DNA of 28,837 nucleotides from a virus (IMGVR_UViG_3300020183_000355:1-28837), one strand, 5' to 3'. Counted from the first letter of the stretch, positions 8,266-17,003 are shown. Program-made: numbers and translations. The notes: generated from the sequence alone by a model not told the origin.

Positions 8266-9590
8266 TACACCCTCATTGCATTTCTAGACAATTCAAGTTT
8301 GCAACTGTATGCGGTAGAGAACGAGTGACGAATAGAAGTAATCAGATATTGTCCACTCAAGTTTTTGTCTGCTTTGTCTGGCTGAACTGCGTGGTCTGCT
8401 GATTGTTTTGGTGTGTATAGATTTATTACCTGTCCCACACGCTTGGTACTGTCTCCATAAATGTCTATTGCTATCTTTTGAGTCATCAAAGAATTCAGAG
8501 CATATTTTCGTTTTAGGAAATAGTCTTCGTGTTTCATATTATCTGTGATGCTGTTTGCCTCTGTGTATGCTGTAAATGTGGTTACTGGCAGATAAAAATA
8601 AGTAGAAGCAACATCATAAAAGAAACGATTTTCTTCTTCTGATGGTTTATAGTGTGGCTTGTCTCCCAATCTAGTAGTGTCTTTGAACACATCCTCTTCT
8701 CTGAAATTTTGTTCCCGTTTTTCTTTCTTTAGTAGGTCGTGAACAACCAAACAAGACGACACCATTCCACTCATAATGTTTTCTGCCATGTTGAAGCGGT
8801 TCAATTCTTCAAGTGCTTGAACTCTATGAAACACAGCAGATAAAGGACCATCAACAGGTAGGCTTGAGGGCGAGCCATCAGGAGCGGAGAGTTTGTCCTT
8901 GATGTAATAATAGTCTTGAACAGAAGCAGAGCCGTCTTTTATAATCTTGCTTGCACTCTTGAACACATAGCCATCAAAAGTTTCAAAGAAAAAGAAAGGG
9001 CTGTAGTCTGATGCTACAGAATTTAAAGCCTTGTCTGACAACCACGAAATGGCTTTGAATGGGCTGTATGTTTTAGGGAGAACGAAAGAATAGTTGTCTT
9101 TGGTTGGTTCTACTTCAAAACGGTCTTTCCACAAACGCTCGGGAAAATGTTTTTTTACTACTTGTGCAACCATATCCGACACAGTTCCGCTCACGAAATA
9201 TCCACAGTATTGAGAATGGTTTATAAGTCCAGATTCACTAATTAGATGAAGCGTATACATTTGACCCTTTCCGTTAGGGTCTGGTTTGTGGTTGCTTATC
9301 TTGTAGACACGAAACAGTTTTTTTACAGGCTTTACTTGTTCCACATCTGTCTTGAATTCTAACTCAATTATCTCTTGCCCTGTTATGGGAAAAACTTCAG
9401 GCAAATTGAAAGACTCGTTCATAGAAATAGTTCCAGACATATACGGGGAAAACATGTCTTCAAATATTTCTATATTGGTGTATAGATTCACTATGTCTAT
9501 AGTTTTTGGAATCACAAGAGAACGCATTACCAACTTTGAAAGTTTGTAGTCTCCAGCCTTTACAAGATTGCTGCCGTGCATAGTTGGCAT
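8265..9590 (-). CDS. 27: Baseplate hub subunit gp27-like
   Basis: 441 aa, slightly longer than T4 gp27 (391 aa). gp27 trimers form the hub ring that joins the tail tube to the gp5 spike. The N-terminal tube-like domain shows DIVNLYTNIEIFEDMFSPYM, EVFPITGQEIIELEF and KLFRVYKISNH. The central region has the GTVSDMVAQVVKKHFPERLW and FVLPKTYSPFKAISWLSDKA helices of the GpD/gp27 hub fold. The C-terminus ends in beta strands with GQYLITSIRHSFSTAYSCKL. It is encoded 3 nt after gp53 and overlaps gp5, its structural partner. Confidence 0.9.
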   Translation of the reverse strand: MPTMHGSNLVKAGDYKLSKLVMRSLVIPKTIDIVNLYTNIEIFEDMFSPYMSGTISMNESFNLPEVFPITGQEIIELEFKTDVEQVKPVKKLFRVYKISNHKPDPNGKGQMYTLHLISESGLINHSQYCGYFVSGTVSDMVAQVVKKHFPERLWKDRFEVEPTKDNYSFVLPKTYSPFKAISWLSDKALNSVASDYSPFFFFETFDGYVFKSASKIIKDGSASVQDYYYIKDKLSAPDGSPSSLPVDGPLSAVFHRVQALEELNRFNMAENIMSGMVSSCLVVHDLLKKEKREQNFREEDVFKDTTRLGDKPHYKPSEEENRFFYDVASTYFYLPVTTFTAYTEANSITDNMKHEDYFLKRKYALNSLMTQKIAIDIYGDSTKRVGQVINLYTPKQSADHAVQPDKADKNLSGQYLITSIRHSFSTAYSCKLELSRNAMRV

Positions 9591-9593
9591 AGA

Positions 9594-10514
9594 TTAGATT
9601 CTCAACAGAGCCTCAAATTCTCGTTTTGCACTATCGGCATATCTCGGATGTAGCACCTTTATTTTTCTTTTTCTCTCATTTGTGTTCGTTTCGTGCACAA
9701 CATTTGAAACTGCGTAGATGTCCACAGCACTCCCAGATATACCCATATACTTTCCAATATAGGTTTCCCACAACGCAACTGACCCTGATACTCCTGTGCT
9801 TGTGCGTATTCCAGTTACAGGATTACCAAGACCAAGCCCTCCCAATTTACTGTAGTCTGTGTATTGATTGGTCTGTAAAGCGAATGGGTCTGCTTGTGGT
9901 ATTTCTTCTGCTCCATTTTCTCCAGTTGGTCCGACTGTGGCAGTAAACCCAACCATTTGAAAATGATGTGCTGCAATATACGAAGGCAACACTCTGTGAA
10001 TCTTCACCGTGAGTTGTGTGCCGTTAGTCAGTCCAATCGTAGCGGTTCCTGTGTTGAAAAAAGAACCAACAACAATTTTGCAAAGGTTTGGCTGGTATTC
10101 AACCACAGAAGACGAAACATCTCCTTGTGACAAAGTAGAACCTTCATAAATGCTGCTATTGTACAAAAACTCATCGCTAGAATTGGTGAAAAAGACAGAG
10201 TAGCCGCTGTGTTTTTTATTCACATACTCTTCCATTGCTGTGGAGGATTTGTACCAATCGTGATATGGGTCTAGAATATCGTTTGCAAGCAGAATCAACC
10301 AGTGGTCATCAGGGTTGCCGTAAACTCGACTAGCAATTTGCTCTGGACGCTCGCCGTCTTTAACATTGTATTCCACAAACGCTCCGCGAGCAGATTTAGT
10401 TTCTTCACTCATGGCAACACGACGCAAAATGTTACGAGCAGCAACCAACCGCTTGCTGTCATCAGCCGAAGAAAATGAAGGATACGATAGTAGGGGGAAC
10501 TTTGAGAAATACAT
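9594..10514 (-). CDS. 53: Baseplate wedge subunit gp53
   Basis: 306 aa compared with 196 in T4 gp53. The first ~110 residues are highly typical: MYFSKFPLLSYPSF, then a LysM-like block with VEYNVKDGERPEQIASRVYG and DDHWLILLANDILDPYHDW. gp53 staples adjacent wedges together at the inner baseplate. Residues ~130-260 form a beta-rich insertion absent from T4, ending with KIKVLHPRYADSAKREFEAL. TAATG overlap with gp48 upstream. Confidence 0.92.
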   Translation of the reverse strand: MYFSKFPLLSYPSFSSADDSKRLVAARNILRRVAMSEETKSARGAFVEYNVKDGERPEQIASRVYGNPDDHWLILLANDILDPYHDWYKSSTAMEEYVNKKHSGYSVFFTNSSDEFLYNSSIYEGSTLSQGDVSSSVVEYQPNLCKIVVGSFFNTGTATIGLTNGTQLTVKIHRVLPSYIAAHHFQMVGFTATVGPTGENGAEEIPQADPFALQTNQYTDYSKLGGLGLGNPVTGIRTSTGVSGSVALWETYIGKYMGISGSAVDIYAVSNVVHETNTNERKRKIKVLHPRYADSAKREFEALLRI

Positions 10515-12064
10515 TAGTATCCAGCCTCGACATGTTCGCGGGTGAGTTGAGTGACTTCTTGAACTGTTATGGTTAGAACAACAGCAGTTGGTGCGTTATT
10601 CTTGAATGTTGAAAACACACCGTTTGGCGTGTAATCCGCTTGAATGTTTGTAATAACACACCTGCCTATTTTTGGAATATAAGGATTTTCTTGATATCCC
10701 ACAGAGTTGGGAGAGTCACTGGATGACATGAATCGTATTTCGTATTCAGCAGGCACTCTCAACATTATTTTGGTGTGTGCTTGTTTCTGTTCTGGAGTTG
10801 CGTCTTTGTGTGCATCTGCATCCATAGAAATAGCAGGGTGGGAGTGATAGCGAAGAGTGTCTATAATGTTTCTAATTTCTTCTACCTCTCTTGGAGAGCG
10901 TGGATAAAACTCCCATGTGAAATTGAATTCACGAATACCCTTTTCTCGGAATATCTTTTCTAGTCTTGGATTTATCACAGTTCCAGTCACAGAAGAAACT
11001 GCATCACCAAGTCCTTTGGTGTCTCCAACCTTTACAGCCAGTCCTTGTATTGCTTGTGTTGCAGATTCTTTTATTGGTCCGCCAAGAATGTCCATAAGTC
11101 CACTAGCAACAGACATGCTTGCGTCTTTGTATGTAAACACATCAGTCTGATTTATTTTTGTACACATTGGAAGATAAACAGAAACCATTTGGTCATAAAC
11201 TGGTGCTGCCTGTGTGTATTTTGCTAAAGCAACAGCAATACCTGTTACTGCTCCAGCAGCAGCACCGTAACCTGCACCTCTCAACAACTGCCCACCCAAG
11301 GCACGGAATCCTGCACCAGCCCCACCGCTTCGTGCAGCAGATATTATTGTGTCTCGGTTAGCAATCAAAGTTCCAGCAACAACTGCCCCAGCGGTTCGTA
11401 AACCAGCAGTAGTTGGGTCTGTGTTTGCCAATACCTCATTAAATCCTGAACGCAAAGCCAAACGCTCGTCTGCGTCTTGACCCTGCTTACCTAACAGTTC
11501 TTGAGAGTTTGCGTCTATGGTCTTGACTCGACTCTGTTCGCTCGCGTATGCCTGCTCAAGCACAGACTTGACTTCCCACCCCTCCATGTTGCGGATTCCA
11601 TTACCAAGATTGTCTGCACCCGCTATTTTACCCAAACGAGCGTCGTTCAATATCTCTGATATGTGACTCGCATCTTCTGGTGTTCCTCCAGAAAGTGCAA
11701 GACTGGTTATATCATAATTCTCAAAGTCTCCGTTTTCGATTAGGTTTTTTAGAGTTTCGCTTTTTCTTTCACTCTCTTGTTTTGCTTCGTCTAGTTTATT
11801 TTTTAGGTCTGGACGCTCCCACCTCCAAAATATCTTGAATTGCATGACATGTGGAACCTGTCCAGTTCCTATGTCTTCAGGATATTTCATTATAGATGGC
11901 TGTTCCCGTTTTCCTCGTTTCAGGTTCGGGGTGTTCTCTAGAGCAGCAATTATGGGGTCGCCGCTGTTTGGGCCAACTAGTTGGCTGCGTATCTCTCCGT
12001 AATTGGACGGACGACCCGCAACAATAGGCAGAGACGACTCGTTTTGTGGTGTTGCTTCAGCCAT
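10514..12064 (-). CDS. 48: Baseplate tail-tube cap gp48-like
   Basis: 516 aa, against 364 in T4. T4 gp48 sits on the gp27 hub and primes tail tube polymerisation with gp54. The tube-like parts are split: an N-terminal piece (YPEDIGTGQVPHVMQFKIFW) and a C-terminal tube-fold region (IREFNFTWEFYPRSPREVEE, YEIRFMSSSD, RCVITNIQADYTPNGVFSTF). Between them lie a charged helix and an Ala/Gly-rich hydrophobic segment (residues ~225-300) absent from T4. It is the first gene of the minus-strand baseplate operon. An AAGGA lies 11 nt before the ATG; the divergent gap to gp4 is only 36 nt. Confidence 0.87.
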   Translation of the reverse strand: MAEATPQNESSLPIVAGRPSNYGEIRSQLVGPNSGDPIIAALENTPNLKRGKREQPSIMKYPEDIGTGQVPHVMQFKIFWRWERPDLKNKLDEAKQESERKSETLKNLIENGDFENYDITSLALSGGTPEDASHISEILNDARLGKIAGADNLGNGIRNMEGWEVKSVLEQAYASEQSRVKTIDANSQELLGKQGQDADERLALRSGFNEVLANTDPTTAGLRTAGAVVAGTLIANRDTIISAARSGGAGAGFRALGGQLLRGAGYGAAAGAVTGIAVALAKYTQAAPVYDQMVSVYLPMCTKINQTDVFTYKDASMSVASGLMDILGGPIKESATQAIQGLAVKVGDTKGLGDAVSSVTGTVINPRLEKIFREKGIREFNFTWEFYPRSPREVEEIRNIIDTLRYHSHPAISMDADAHKDATPEQKQAHTKIMLRVPAEYEIRFMSSSDSPNSVGYQENPYIPKIGRCVITNIQADYTPNGVFSTFKNNAPTAVVLTITVQEVTQLTREHVEAGY

Positions 12065-12100
12065 TGACTATTTTTTCCTTTAGGTCTTCTACATATCTAT

Positions 12101-12544
12101 ATGCCCTATAAAGGATTTTTCAAGCCTACAAACCCAACCAAGTATATGGGAAACCCAACCCAAATAGTGTATCGTTCTATGTGGGAACGCCGATTTATGA
12201 AATTTTGTGACTTGAGCGAAACAGTTATTCGTTGGGGGTCTGAAGAGGTGGTTATACCGTACATCAGTCCTTTAGACCGTAAACCCCACCGCTATTTCGT
12301 AGACTTTATTGTGGAAATGCGAACACTCGACGGTGGGGTGAAAACGATGCTGATAGAGGTGAAGCCAAAAAAGCAGACACAAGAACCCAAAAAACCCAAG
12401 CGTCAATCACGAAACTACATTAACGAAGCCCGCACATGGATTACCAACAAGGCTAAATGGGCAGCAGCCAAAACTGCGGCAGAGGGTAGAGGATGGGAGT
12501 TTCGTGTGTTGACAGAGGACGACCTGTTTCGTCATAAAGTATGA
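12101..12544 (+). CDS. 4: Head completion protein gp4 (PD-(D/E)xK-like nuclease)
   Basis: 147 aa, matching T4 gp4 (150 aa; historically gp50/gp65), the head completion protein needed before neck joining. The start motif MPYKGFFKPTNPTKYMGNP and YRSMWERRFMKFCD are typical. A nuclease-like core is visible: Glu48/49 region, Asp68 in YFVDFIVE and Glu86-Val-Lys88 in LIEVKPKK, which reads as a D...ExK site. The N-terminus agrees with relatives, so this ATG is kept although no good Shine-Dalgarno precedes it. It overlaps the next gene by 4 nt (ATGA). Confidence 0.92.
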   Translation: MPYKGFFKPTNPTKYMGNPTQIVYRSMWERRFMKFCDLSETVIRWGSEEVVIPYISPLDRKPHRYFVDFIVEMRTLDGGVKTMLIEVKPKKQTQEPKKPKRQSRNYINEARTWITNKAKWAAAKTAAEGRGWEFRVLTEDDLFRHKV

Positions 12545-13143
12545 ACCCGTCTCCAACACCAAAACAAACACGAGAACTAAAGTCTCTGTTGGAAGAAACT
12601 ATCGCAGGATTGGGTGGAACCGACCAATCGTATATTCAACTATTAAAATATTTGAACAGCATAGGTGAACTACGCACACCATCACGACTCATGGTGGGTC
12701 AAATGGTGTTTTTTAAATATAAACCACAAGACGACAGATTTTTAAGGTCTGCCAAAGCATATGATGTGTTTCCGTTGGTAGTAATCACTAAAGTTCACAA
12801 CGACGGGTTTGAAGGGTTGAACCTGCACTACATTTCTCAAAAATGGAGACGGCTGCTGTTTGACGCTATGGAAACCAAACTCCCAATGAAAAGGGCAGGA
12901 GATGATTCCGCGACTCGTCTAGGAGTGTCGTATTCTGTTCTAGACGGCCCAAGAAAATTTGCATTCTTTAAGCCTTGCTACCGACGATATGTAATAGGGG
13001 GATTGAGAAAAAGACCCATAGTTATACCTTCTGAATTTTGGGATGTTTTAGTAGATGTTGACCTTGCTCTGTTTGTGAAAGGCAGAAAAATGGGTATTCA
13101 CCGTATGTCTTACACATCAACTATACAGTCAGGAAACCGTTAA
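12541..13143 (+). CDS. Conserved T4-like phage protein of unknown function
   Basis: 200 aa. The segment VGQMVFFKYKPQDDRF, followed by YDVFPLVVITKVHNDGFEGL and NLHYISQKWRRLLFDAM, is a pattern I associate with a conserved, mostly uncharacterised family in marine T4-like phages. I cannot assign a proven role. It is flanked by an ATGA overlap with gp4 and a TAATG overlap with the tail-tube-like gene, so a head-tail joining or structural role is plausible. There are no membrane segments, and the fold looks mixed alpha/beta. Confidence 0.8.
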   Translation: MNPSPTPKQTRELKSLLEETIAGLGGTDQSYIQLLKYLNSIGELRTPSRLMVGQMVFFKYKPQDDRFLRSAKAYDVFPLVVITKVHNDGFEGLNLHYISQKWRRLLFDAMETKLPMKRAGDDSATRLGVSYSVLDGPRKFAFFKPCYRRYVIGGLRKRPIVIPSEFWDVLVDVDLALFVKGRKMGIHRMSYTSTIQSGNR

Positions 13144-13910
13144 TGTCTAGCATTCCATCCAACATCAACGAAATGATGCAGAGCATCGTGCGTGACAGTA
13201 TTGCGTATGTAAACCGATTTGAGGTTGAAATTCTTCCACCACCTGGCGTAAATATTGGTCTGTCTCCACTACTGTCCAAATCTCTGACATTAAGATGCAA
13301 CTCTGTGTCTGTTCCAGGACGGTCACTCACAACACAAAATTACAGATTCTATGGCCCGCAACGACAGATGCCATATGAGCCGCTGTATTCAGGCGACTTA
13401 GCAATATCATATCTTCTATCAAGCGACCTTCGTGAGCGAGTATTTTTTGAAATTTGGCTAAACGGCATATGTGACCCCCAAAACTACAAGTTCTCCTTTT
13501 ATTACGAGTACGCCACAACCATGCAAATACGAATGCTAGACAAAACAGACACAGTGATTTACACCGCTGTGGTTGAAGAAGTGTATCCCAAGCAAATCGG
13601 AGAAATTATGATGGGGTACGAAAAAGATAACGAGATGGCAACACAAGACATAACTCTTGCATATAGAAAATACACTCCTATATTCTCAAGCAATTCTGTT
13701 CCACTTCCTGTTCCTTCATTGTCGCCACAACCAACTCAACCAAATCCAAATCAAGTCAGCCCAATATTCAACCAATTCCTACCACCCGTATACGGCAATC
13801 CAAGGGACCAAGGGCCGAGACAGTGGTTCGAACGCGACCCATCATCTGGCAGAATTGTGAGACGAGGTATCGACGGCTCTGTAAACGGAGTAATCAACGG
13901 TCGTCCGTAA
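13143..13910 (+). CDS. Tail-tube-fold protein (gp19/gp54 family)
   Basis: 255 aa. Residues ~18-185 have the tail tube signature: YVNRFEVEILPPPG, LTLRCNSVSVPGRSL, YGPQRQMPYEP, LLSSDLRERVFFEIWLNGIC, and EEVYPKQIGEIMMGYEKDNE followed by ITLAYRKYTP. The last ~65 residues are a Pro/Asn/Gln-rich tail not found in T4 gp19 (163 aa). It could be the major tube protein gp19 or the tube initiator gp54; these share the fold, and no other tube gene is visible in the window. Its position just before the gp26-like chaperone and the tape measure mirrors the tube-chaperone-tape order of other long-tailed phages. Confidence 0.85.
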   Translation: MSSIPSNINEMMQSIVRDSIAYVNRFEVEILPPPGVNIGLSPLLSKSLTLRCNSVSVPGRSLTTQNYRFYGPQRQMPYEPLYSGDLAISYLLSSDLRERVFFEIWLNGICDPQNYKFSFYYEYATTMQIRMLDKTDTVIYTAVVEEVYPKQIGEIMMGYEKDNEMATQDITLAYRKYTPIFSSNSVPLPVPSLSPQPTQPNPNQVSPIFNQFLPPVYGNPRDQGPRQWFERDPSSGRIVRRGIDGSVNGVINGRP

Positions 13911-13915
13911 ACCTG

Positions 13916-13922
13916 CTAAATA
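13916..13922 (+). promoter_or_regulatory. Candidate T4-type late promoter (CTAAATA)
   Basis: CTAAATA lies in the 42-nt gap before the gp26-like ATG (13953), at a distance that would put a transcript start near 13931 and leave a leader containing the CGGAGATACC ribosome site. The TAAATA core matches the T4 late consensus TATAAATA. The same 7-mer precedes the gp33-like gene and the capsid-targeted gene. The functional role is inferred. Confidence 0.5.
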
Positions 13923-13952
13923 CTATAACATCTACATTTGAACGGAGATACC

Positions 13953-14663
13953 ATGAACAAACTGAAACTAGCGTCTGCACAATTGCCAACCTATACCATG
14001 ACTCTGCCTGTGTCTGGATTAGTGGCAAAATATAGACCATTCGTTGTGAAAGAAGAAAAGGTATTACTGGTTGCTGCACAGTCTGGTGATATGAATCAGA
14101 TTGTGGACGCAATGCGTAACATCATATCTGCCTGTACAGACGGAATGGTGGACACCAAAAAACTGTGTACTGCTGATGCGGAATACGCTTTCTTGCAGAT
14201 TCGTATGAAGTCTGTTGGTGAAGAAGTAAAGCCACAAATCACATGCTCCAAGTGCCAACACAAAGCAAACATCAAAATAAACTTGGCTGATGTTAAGGTG
14301 AAACGGGTAGAAAAAGAAAATATTGACTCCACAGTTCCAATCAGCGATTCACTATCACTCATATTAAAGTATCCGTCTATGCACGATATTGACTACAGCA
14401 AGTCAGAGGTTGACGCTATTTTTGGTGTGGCAAAAGACTGTATTGATGCTGTTGTACTAAACGACGAAGTTCACAAAAAAGAAGACATAGACTCTAAAGA
14501 ACTAGCAGACTTTGTGGACAACTTGCTACCAGACCAGTTTGAAAAGATTATGCAGTATGTGAAAACCACACCAGAACTCCACTACGCTTTTAAATACACC
14601 TGCCCTAGTTGTAAAGAGAAAGTGGAAATGGAGGTGAAGTCTGTGGCTGATTTTTTTCAATAG
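13953..14663 (+). CDS. 26: gp26-like baseplate hub / tail assembly chaperone (T4_baseplate family)
   Basis: 236 aa from the ATG at 13953, chosen because GGAG lies 7 nt upstream; a TTG 15 nt earlier has no such site. T4 gp26 is a baseplate hub assembly protein of 208 aa. Visible features are the N-terminal LPTYTMTLPVSGLVAKYRPF and EEKVLLVAAQSGD, and a probable zinc ribbon of CxxC pairs: CSKCQHK near residue 97 and CPSCKEK near residue 219. The frame stops at TAG 14661-14663, immediately after a T7 run where a second frame opens (see the frameshift entry). Located between the tail-tube-fold gene and the tape measure, as lambda G is. Confidence 0.87.
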   Translation: MNKLKLASAQLPTYTMTLPVSGLVAKYRPFVVKEEKVLLVAAQSGDMNQIVDAMRNIISACTDGMVDTKKLCTADAEYAFLQIRMKSVGEEVKPQITCSKCQHKANIKINLADVKVKRVEKENIDSTVPISDSLSLILKYPSMHDIDYSKSEVDAIFGVAKDCIDAVVLNDEVHKKEDIDSKELADFVDNLLPDQFEKIMQYVKTTPELHYAFKYTCPSCKEKVEMEVKSVADFFQ

Positions 14664-14687
14664 CACTCTGCCACAACACACTGGCAG
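14630..14687 (+). promoter_or_regulatory. Candidate programmed -1 ribosomal frameshift site
   Basis: Three elements line up. (1) GGAGGTGA at 14630-14637 is fully complementary to the typical 16S rRNA 3' end and lies 13 nt upstream of the slip site. (2) T TTT TTT at 14651-14657 is a -1 slippery heptamer in the correct phase (GAT TTT TTT CAA TAG). (3) A perfect 6-bp hairpin, CTGCCA at 14668-14673 and TGGCAG at 14682-14687 with an 8-nt loop, starts 10 nt downstream. The zero frame stops at 14661; the -1 frame opens at 14651 just after a TGA and runs to 14845. This arrangement resembles the stimulated -1 site of E. coli dnaX. Confidence 0.8.
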
Positions 14688-14845
14688 CGTACTACCAGAC
14701 TAATTTTTCACTAATTCATCACCATAAGTACTCTCTTTCAGAAATTGAAGAGTTGGTTCCTTGGGAGCGTGAAGTATACATAAATTTGTTAATTCAATTC
14801 TTGAAAGAAGAGAAGGAACGGGTAAAACGGCAAGGAAACCAGTAA
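14651..14845 (+). CDS. 51: gp51-like extension, expressed as a gp26-gp51 fusion by -1 frameshift
   Basis: A 65-codon open frame with no ATG or GTG start. It becomes readable at the T7 run and encodes 62 residues after the slip, giving a 297-aa fusion with gp26. The peptide reads as a real conserved domain: IALCHNTLAAYYQTNFSL, HHHKYSLSEIEELVPWERE and VYINLLIQFLKEEKERV, the pattern of phage tail chaperone C-terminal domains and of what I recall as the short gp51-type hub assembly proteins of marine T4-like phages. The stop TAA touches the tape measure ATG. A missing T in an assembly would give the same picture. The gene symbol is tentative. Confidence 0.75.
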   Translation, partial: FFSIALCHNTLAAYYQTNFSLIHHHKYSLSEIEELVPWEREVYINLLIQFLKEEKERVKRQGNQ

Positions 14846-16972
14846 ATGGCAAAAAAAGGTCCAGGTAGAGGTAGGCGAGGTACTGTTCCACGGGTTGGTG
14901 GACGATTTGCTTCAACAAAAACCGCTACTTCTGCTCCTGCTGTTGTGCCCTCTGTGCCACAGACACCGCCACAAGTAAAAAATGCTGAAGCCGAAGTCGA
15001 AAAGAAAATCGGCATTTTGGAAGCCTTGCTAGAAAAACAAAAACAACTATCGGGTGGAGACACCGAACTGTCTGCTACCGTTTTGGGCAAAGGCGGAACA
15101 AAAGGTGTTCGTGCACAAATTGAAGAATTGGTCAGAGAAAATCGTGAGCGTCTAAAAGACCTTGACGACCCAAACAACGCCGCAAACTTTGCAGTAATTG
15201 AATCTGCTCTTGCCTTGTCAGAACGAGCAGTTCGTTCCAAAGACAGAAAAGAACAAGTAGACATATACAACAAACTAAAATTCATCCGAGAGGTTGCTGA
15301 AAAAACAACGGGTGACAAATCTGATGTAACCAAAAAAATAGCAGATATCATAAAACCAGTTGAAGATGCTTTGCGAAAAAGAACTGGTTTTGCTGCATTT
15401 GGAAAAGAACGATTGACTACTTCATTAAAGGCTGCACCCGAAGCAATTGTTCGTCAGATTCCTCTAGTTGGTGGCTTGCTTGGAGATTATCTACAAGAAA
15501 AGCGAGCAGGACGAGAAGAACTAGAATCATATGCTGGAAGACGAATTGAAAGCATTTCTCAAGCAGGCAGCAGACAGAATGAATTGGAACGAATTCTTCA
15601 GGGCAAAGGTGGCGGAAGAATGCCTCCCTTTGCAGGGGCTACCAGTTTAGGCAGTATGGTGGGCGGTGCTGCTGGAGCAGGACTAGCAGGATTGGCTACA
15701 GGCGAGTCAACCACACTAGGGCAAATTGCTGCCGATGTTCGTGCCATCAAAGAAGGTGTTGTTGGCAAGAAGTCTGGTACAGAAGCATTAAGAGAAAAAG
15801 AAAAAGCCATGAAAGACATGGCTGGTGTTGCCAAAGCAGACGAAAAACAAAAAGGACTGTTTGGTGGACTTGGAAAAACTCTATCAGGCATGTTGGGTGG
15901 TGGCGGTCTGCTAGCAGGATTGGCTGGCATGTTTGGAATGGGCGGTGGAGCCGACACCGCAGCAGGACAACCTGGAATACTGTCTCAAGCAACCGACTGG
16001 GCAGCAAACAAAGCAACTGATTTTGGACTCAAAAAAGGATGGCAAGGTGTTAAAGGACTAGCATCTAAAGGTTTGCAAGGAGCCAAATCTATGCTTGGGT
16101 TTGGTGGAAGGGCAGCAGAAGGTGCTGCTAGCGGAATGGCTAGTGCTGCATCTAGTGTTGCAAAAACAGGAGGGTCGTGGTTGGGTTCAGCGTGGGAAGG
16201 TATAAAATCTGCGGGCAGTTCTGCTCTACAAGCAGGAAAAGCCGTTGCTGGAGAAGCAGCAGCGGTGGCAAAAGCAGTAGCAAGCCCTGTTGAATTCTTG
16301 AAAGGAAATGCTGGGAAAATATTGGGAGGGCTAAAAACACTCGGCCCAATCACTGCTGCAATAGAAGGAATTATTGGTGCTTTCAACATCTATGGAATAA
16401 AAAACGACCCAACAATTCCACCCGAACAAAAGAAAGAAATGATTGGTGCTGAAATAGCCAAACGATTTGGTGCGGCTGTTGGTGGTGTTATTGGTGGTGG
16501 GCTTGGAACTGCCATTGGCCCTGTTGGGACAGTTTTAGGTGGAGTGGCTGGTGCTATGGGTGGAGAATGGGTAGGTAATCAACTTGCAGAACTAATTGGG
16601 CCTAAAGGAATATACGATTTTGCAGCATCTATCCCAGGTGTTGGAAGCCTAATAGAAGTAGGCGAAACACCAAAAGAGGGAGCAGAGGCGACAAAACCAA
16701 CGACAGGCACAATTTCTCCCACTCCAACAGCAGCAACACCCGCAGGGCAACAAGCAAGTGCTATGGAAATGAATCGTCGTGGTGTGGAAGAAGTTCGTGA
16801 TTACGCAACAAAACAAGCACAAGCACAAGCGTCATTTGTAGCACAAACACGAGCAGCATCTCAAACCATGTACAATCAAAGCAACACCGTGGTCAACAAC
16901 TACAACGACGACTTGCGTGTTCGCAACAGTGAAGCAACTCTCAAGACTATGGAGAGAAGCACACTCCGATAA
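14846..16972 (+). CDS. 29: Tape measure protein (T4 gp29-like role)
   Basis: 708 aa. Residues 1-30 are basic and Gly-rich (MAKKGPGRGRRGTVPR). Residues ~45-170 are charged helical coiled coil (EAEVEKKIGILEALLEKQKQ and similar). Residues ~260-590 alternate Gly/Ala-rich hydrophobic segments (GSMVGGAAGAGLAGLATG, MLGGGGLLAGLAGMFGMGGG, AVGGVIGGGLGTAIGPVGTV) as in phage tape measures. The C-terminus ends with NNYNDDLRVRNSEATLKTME. Tape measures set tail length, fill the tube lumen and are escorted by the chaperones encoded just upstream. Length compares with 590 aa for T4 gp29. AAGGA sits 9 nt before the ATG. Confidence 0.83.
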   Translation: MAKKGPGRGRRGTVPRVGGRFASTKTATSAPAVVPSVPQTPPQVKNAEAEVEKKIGILEALLEKQKQLSGGDTELSATVLGKGGTKGVRAQIEELVRENRERLKDLDDPNNAANFAVIESALALSERAVRSKDRKEQVDIYNKLKFIREVAEKTTGDKSDVTKKIADIIKPVEDALRKRTGFAAFGKERLTTSLKAAPEAIVRQIPLVGGLLGDYLQEKRAGREELESYAGRRIESISQAGSRQNELERILQGKGGGRMPPFAGATSLGSMVGGAAGAGLAGLATGESTTLGQIAADVRAIKEGVVGKKSGTEALREKEKAMKDMAGVAKADEKQKGLFGGLGKTLSGMLGGGGLLAGLAGMFGMGGGADTAAGQPGILSQATDWAANKATDFGLKKGWQGVKGLASKGLQGAKSMLGFGGRAAEGAASGMASAASSVAKTGGSWLGSAWEGIKSAGSSALQAGKAVAGEAAAVAKAVASPVEFLKGNAGKILGGLKTLGPITAAIEGIIGAFNIYGIKNDPTIPPEQKKEMIGAEIAKRFGAAVGGVIGGGLGTAIGPVGTVLGGVAGAMGGEWVGNQLAELIGPKGIYDFAASIPGVGSLIEVGETPKEGAEATKPTTGTISPTPTAATPAGQQASAMEMNRRGVEEVRDYATKQAQAQASFVAQTRAASQTMYNQSNTVVNNYNDDLRVRNSEATLKTMERSTLR

Positions 16973-16975
16973 AAG

Positions 16976-17003
16976 AAAAAGGCACACCGAAGTGTGCCCT
17001 TTT
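16976..17003. terminator. Bidirectional Rho-independent terminator
   Basis: GGCACAC-CGAA-GTGTGCC is a perfect 7-bp stem with a 4-nt loop, preceded by AAAAA and followed by CTTTTC. It lies between the convergent tape measure (stop at 16972) and gp32 (stop at 17024) genes and can serve both strands. Confidence 0.85.

Noticed and set aside
15598-16389. Long Pro/Ala-rich open frames antisense to the tape measure gene
   Set aside because: They mirror the Gly/Ala codons of the sense gene, have no ribosome sites, and show low-complexity composition typical of shadow frames.
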